Shown piece after piece: positions 60,309 through 64,000 of a stretch of 64,000 nt of DNA. The notes below the pieces were generated by a model. The model had not been told where the DNA came from and searched no databases. It saw only the letters and a program-made list of their open reading frames with translations. How positions within the stretch are numbered: position 1 is the first letter of the stretch; every line of letters starts with the position of its first letter. The DNA is from Mytilisepta virgata. Lineage: Eukaryota; Mollusca; Bivalvia; Mytilida; Mytilidae. The position numbers were made by a program, and so were the translations under genes. The DNA lies in the NCBI GenBank assembly GCA_028015205.1, contig CM051508.1, positions 15,642,001 through 15,706,000 on the forward strand. The letters are read 5' to 3'.

Positions 60309-62130
60309 GTGAGTTTTTTTTTATCAAATCTATATACATTTTTTTTATTTTCAAGTACACGTATATGTACAGGAATATTCCGTAGATTTATGTACACAAT
60401 TGATGGCAGTTTTTAAAAAAAAGTTTTCTGGGTTTTGAAGAAATTAAATTGCCTATGGAAATATCTCGCGTATTCAGAACACAGCTTCATGTGTTGACCT
60501 CAAAAACACAGTAAATCATAGCAAGATGAGATTGTGGATGTACGTCTGGAAAGAAAAAAATATTTTGCTTTGTTAAAAATTCAAAACACCGTGCTTAGTT
60601 GTCTGTACATATTGTGAAGAACATTTTATATGTACATCTATTATACTACCGGCGCTTATGTCAACCTTATAAGCTCTTTAGCATTTTCACTAGGGATCGC
60701 TGACGTCAAAAAGACATGACAAGACAGGAAATGTCACGATGGTGATCACTTTTAAGAGCTTTTCAGACAAGAAAATAGCCTGGAAAAATACCATTAGTAA
60801 TAAATGGTAATCAAGTTTCAGCTATTGTTCGCCTTAATATAAATGATGTCTCGCGCCCATGTTGGAAGGGAAAACGGAAAGGTGTGGGGGCTACATAGCC
60901 ATATCATTTTTGAAATTTTGCCGACTACCTTTGTAAAAACATCTGTTCACGACTGTTAATTACAGAACACAGCCCTGTCCCAGACAAAATACAGGATTGT
61001 ATAGGTAAAAATTGTTTCAAAAGTCATGTTTAATTAAAGACAGTCTATGATTTAATTATACCTTAACTTCAAAAAGGGGAAACAATTTGTTTTGTCTGTA
61101 GCGCTTGTGTACTTCCACCATTAGTTGTTTAAGAGGACCGTAAACAATATTTTCTTTATCATCATGACCGCCACATGACCTGGACTTTTCATGTTTAGGT
61201 TATAATTAAACTTTTCAGCTGTATTTGTAACATGTGTATACTGGTGCATAGTCATCAGATTTGTTCAGTATTACGTGTTTGTCCATAACCTTTGACCATA
61301 AAGACTCAATGATACTTAATAAAATATTTGAATGAAAATTATGGCACAGATGAATGTCTGTTGAAAGGCATGCGTTCAAAAATGTTATATTTAATGTTTG
61401 AGTTGAGAGTTTTGTAATTATCTGGGGTTCTTTGCAGGTAAATATTTAGTAGAATCAAGTGTTAATACACACAAATAGTGCTATTTCGAATGCGTGTTTG
61501 TGTATAGATTGGCCATTTGTGAGATCTTGGTCATAAACATTAAAACATAAAAAACATTAGTGGGCCATGAGAATTTGGTCAAGGCGAATTGAAATCTCAA
61601 AGACTGATTCAAATCTGAAAAAAACATATGAACAAGCCCGTTGGCTGTACTGGCCCTATTGTCATAAGAGAAGAAATACACAGCTGAAGACAGCAGTCAG
61701 TAGTGCAAATGAAGAAAATGAAGTAAATATCTCTTTACTTTCAACATAGAAGTATGCATCTATGGAATTATGAGGGTTTTCTAGACAGTTGTTCAGAAAG
61801 TACAATCATGTTGCAATATGGTCGAAATGGAAGCAAGACGAGTTACTGCGACACACTATCATATTATCAATAATGAATTTTGGAATAGAAACCCCCTCCC
61901 CTTTCCGGATCTCGCGACTGATGCAATTGATACTGTTGTTTTAGTATCAACAACACGAAAAAGTCGCTTAGTCTAACAAAACTCACCAAACTAGCGTGAA
62001 GCAATTCAAGCAAAAGCTAGATGCAGCACATAGTTCATCGAAATTAAAATTAATGGATCTTGTAGAAAAATATCTTCTTCAAAATAGCACTGTTTATTGT
62101 TAGCTGAAGTGATTTATATTCATGTTTTAG

Positions 62131-62252
62131 TATAGACTTCAAGCCTTACAATGAGACAGCATTTGGTATGTTCCTGACTTCTGACAAGGACCATGATGGA
62201 ATTTTTTCAAGAACTGAATTAGACCAGGTGTTTAAAGTTTATGACACTGATG
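62131..62252 (+). CDS. secreted EF-hand protein, exon 2 (EF-hand 1 and first half of EF-hand 2)
   Basis: The acceptor CATGTTTTAG ends at 62130 and the donor GTACGT begins at 62253. The exon encodes HIDFKPYNETAFGMFLTSDK and onward. The first calcium loop is canonical: D-K-D-H-D-G-I-F-S-R-T-E, with acidic residues at 1, 3, 5 and 12, Gly at 6 and a hydrophobic residue at 8. The second loop opens as D-T-D-G at the exon end and is completed by exon 3, so the intron (phase 1) falls inside the loop. NET is a possible N-glycosylation site. Such secreted EF-hand proteins bind calcium outside the cell or in the secretory path; in a bivalve a role in shell or body-fluid calcium is possible but not shown. 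Confidence 0.88.
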
Positions 62253-63522
62253 GTACGTACATGTATTACCACTAATTTTAATTAATCAAGGTCATGAAGG
62301 TCATGAAAAAAAACCCGCCAGAGTCCAGTTTCACAAACATTTGTACGATTACGATTATTCATAAATGTTATTTGATTTACGGTCGTCTTGTGAGATAGGG
62401 GTGTCTTTTTTCTATGAATACGCCGGAATCAGTCTTGATCGTAGTTATTCGAAAGTACCATATCGGTAAATCCACTGTCGAACTAAAACGAACAGAGGTT
62501 CTAAGTCAAACAATGGATTGAGTCATTGGTGAGATTTTGGAGCGCCACCATCCCTGTTAGTCTTAAATTTATTATTCTTCATTTTCTGGTTTAAAAGAAA
62601 ACCAGTGATAATTTTATAATTGGTTTATTTACGTGTAGACAGTTTCACAGTTCACTAACCAATATGTTCTTTGTTTACTTAGTATGCATCATTTGTATTT
62701 AAATGTAAACATTTTAATTGCACCACTTACGTAGAATTCTTTTATAAACTTTTATTAATGCCATAAAAGACCATACATGCAAGGCCATAGCATTACAAAC
62801 ACATTTTACAATTACACATAAACATTAATAATGTTCAGATTTACACATTACAGGACTGATTGGGTTTTCTGTTCTCAGTTCTAATGACTGTTCAACAAAA
62901 GACGCTACAGCCTTAATTTGTTTTGGCGCTGATGGGTTTAAAATTTTGACAAGTTTTTCAGTATCACTATAATTTTAAAAAAGATTTGATACTGATCAAT
63001 AAAATTAAGAATTAGGTTTTTCCTGAGATTGTCGTTGATTTCACAATTAAGGAAGAAATAAGGCTCGTCGTCTATAACATTGCATATATGTTGTATAGCC
63101 TTTGAGATCTAGGTATTTTATAATGTCTACCGATCTCAATTAAAAGTTTATGGTCACTATTTCTAAATTTTGTGATTTCTTGCCTAATAGTTTTATTTGG
63201 ATGTGATCAATAATGTTCTATGGCGAATTCATTATTTTTTAAGGATTTATAAAGAAAAAGCTAAAAACAATACCCGTATATACTTATACGGGTGAACAAG
63301 ATTCATGCGATATTTGTTATAAGTTTGACTTTATCGAATTTCCTGTAAATCACATTTCACTTGTGTCTGTAGGTGGCATGTACTTTCTTCTCACTTCAAA
63401 TTTGAACAAAAACTTGCAGTTTAATGATATTCAACCAGAGAAGAGTTTCATGCGCCATTAGCACATCTGTTAATTTCCATTAATTAACATAAAATTTATG
63501 CAATGATGTCTTTCTTTTACAG
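62253..63522 (+). other. EF-hand gene intron 2
   Basis: AT-rich. No nested gene recognised. Confidence 0.8.
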
Positions 63523-63687
63523 GTAATAATATAATAACCCGACACGAGTACACAGTCCACATCACGGCGGAAAATCCCGAACTTCATGATTTTGCCCACG
63601 TGCTTTATGATGACTATGACCTAGATCATGACCACCATCTGGAAAAGCATGATTATGATGCTTACTTTGGAAAACTTGATGCAGATG
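63523..63687 (+). CDS. secreted EF-hand protein, exon 3 (rest of EF-hand 2, EF-hand 3, start of EF-hand 4)
   Basis: The acceptor TTTCTTTTACAG ends at 63522. The first bases complete the Gly of loop 2, giving D-T-D-G-N-N-I-I-T-R-H-E, with acidic residues at 1, 3 and 12. Loop 3 is D-L-D-H-D-H-H-L-E-K-H-D, with His instead of the usual Gly at position 6 and Asp instead of Glu at 12. The exon ends ..GKLDADG, the first part of loop 4, again split by a phase-1 intron at the same loop position as in exon 2. The donor GTATAG is weak. Reading through instead would end 14 codons later and leave loop 4 without its acidic position 12, so splicing is preferred. The 165-bp exon is symmetric (phase 1-1). 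Confidence 0.82.
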
Positions 63688-64000
63688 GTATAGTCGATAA
63701 GCAACCACATATATTTTTTATAAAATGAACACTGGCAACAAACTCCTCATTTGTTATAATATTAATTTATTGCGAAAGAAGTAAATTGAAAAAAATTAAT
63801 AACGTCAAAACTAATTTGTTTTATCCCAATGACACATGAAACAATGAACACAGAAAGTAAGCACAGTAAAGAGGTGTGGTCTTACACCGAAAAAAAAAAA
63901 ACAATTTTCTCATTGTCACACCATTCAGCCCGCCAAATTACTTAGGATAACTAGGAACTGCTAAATTTGTAGTTCTTGTCAAAATTTCTCTGGCATAAAT
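63688..64000 (+). other. EF-hand gene intron 3, runs off the window
   Basis: Follows the GTATAG donor. No further exon seen before base 64000. Confidence 0.6.

Noticed and set aside
61567..61749. 60-codon plus-strand ORF inside EF-hand intron 1
   Set aside because: No acceptor or donor fits it into the EF-hand frame and there is no EF-hand motif. Probably a repeat remnant or chance.

Overview
This is AT-rich, intron-bearing metazoan DNA, most probably from a marine mussel (Mytilus or a close mytilid bivalve). The organism call rests on tRNA-derived SINEs, several dispersed repeats that I recall as typical of mussel genomes (not checked by search), a mollusc-type satellite near 24 kb, and one gene that reads as an ASB8 orthologue. 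No prokaryotic operon, CRISPR array, viral gene or long reverse-transcriptase or transposase ORF was seen. Most of the window is non-coding and dense in repeats.

Genes, left to right: (1) the last coding exon of an ankyrin-repeat/SOCS-box protein, ASB8-like (+, 22092-22727), an E3 ligase substrate adaptor whose 5' exons were not found; (2) a possible first coding exon at 25774-25795 (+), downstream of a perfect RFX X-box and a CCAAT box; (3) a small single-pass membrane protein (+, 43742-44110) of unknown function; (4) a complete two-exon secreted carboxylesterase/cholinesterase-family enzyme (-, 49040-46427, 562 aa, catalytic Ser/Glu/His all present); (5) the first three exons of a secreted EF-hand protein (+, 60256-63687, running off the window). 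A weak exon-like ORF lies at 57365-57598. The genes look functionally unrelated and I see no co-regulation.

Layout of the rest. 0-5.5 kb: SINE pieces and dispersed repeats. 5.5-12.2 kb: a 6.66-kb element bounded by about 51-bp terminal inverted repeats and a 5-bp target duplication (ACTTA), holding about four tandem 1.2-kb units and a repeated 12-bp palindrome ACTTGTACAAGT. 12-22 kb: mostly unannotated DNA with tandem and dispersed repeats and a clean 384-bp MULE-like MITE with 9-bp target duplications. 23.7-25 kb: a satellite with a period of about 166 bp. 30-37.5 kb: a cluster of palindromes, three copies of one MITE family, another TIR element and a Tigger-like MITE. 40 kb: a mariner-type MITE that splits a microsatellite. 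49.8-60 kb: a 657-bp near-identical duplication, further members of the same exon-like repeat family, one of them carrying a SINE-like insertion with a 16-bp target duplication.

Limits: exon boundaries come from splice motifs and reading-frame continuity only, repeat identities from reading by eye, and family names from remembered motifs.
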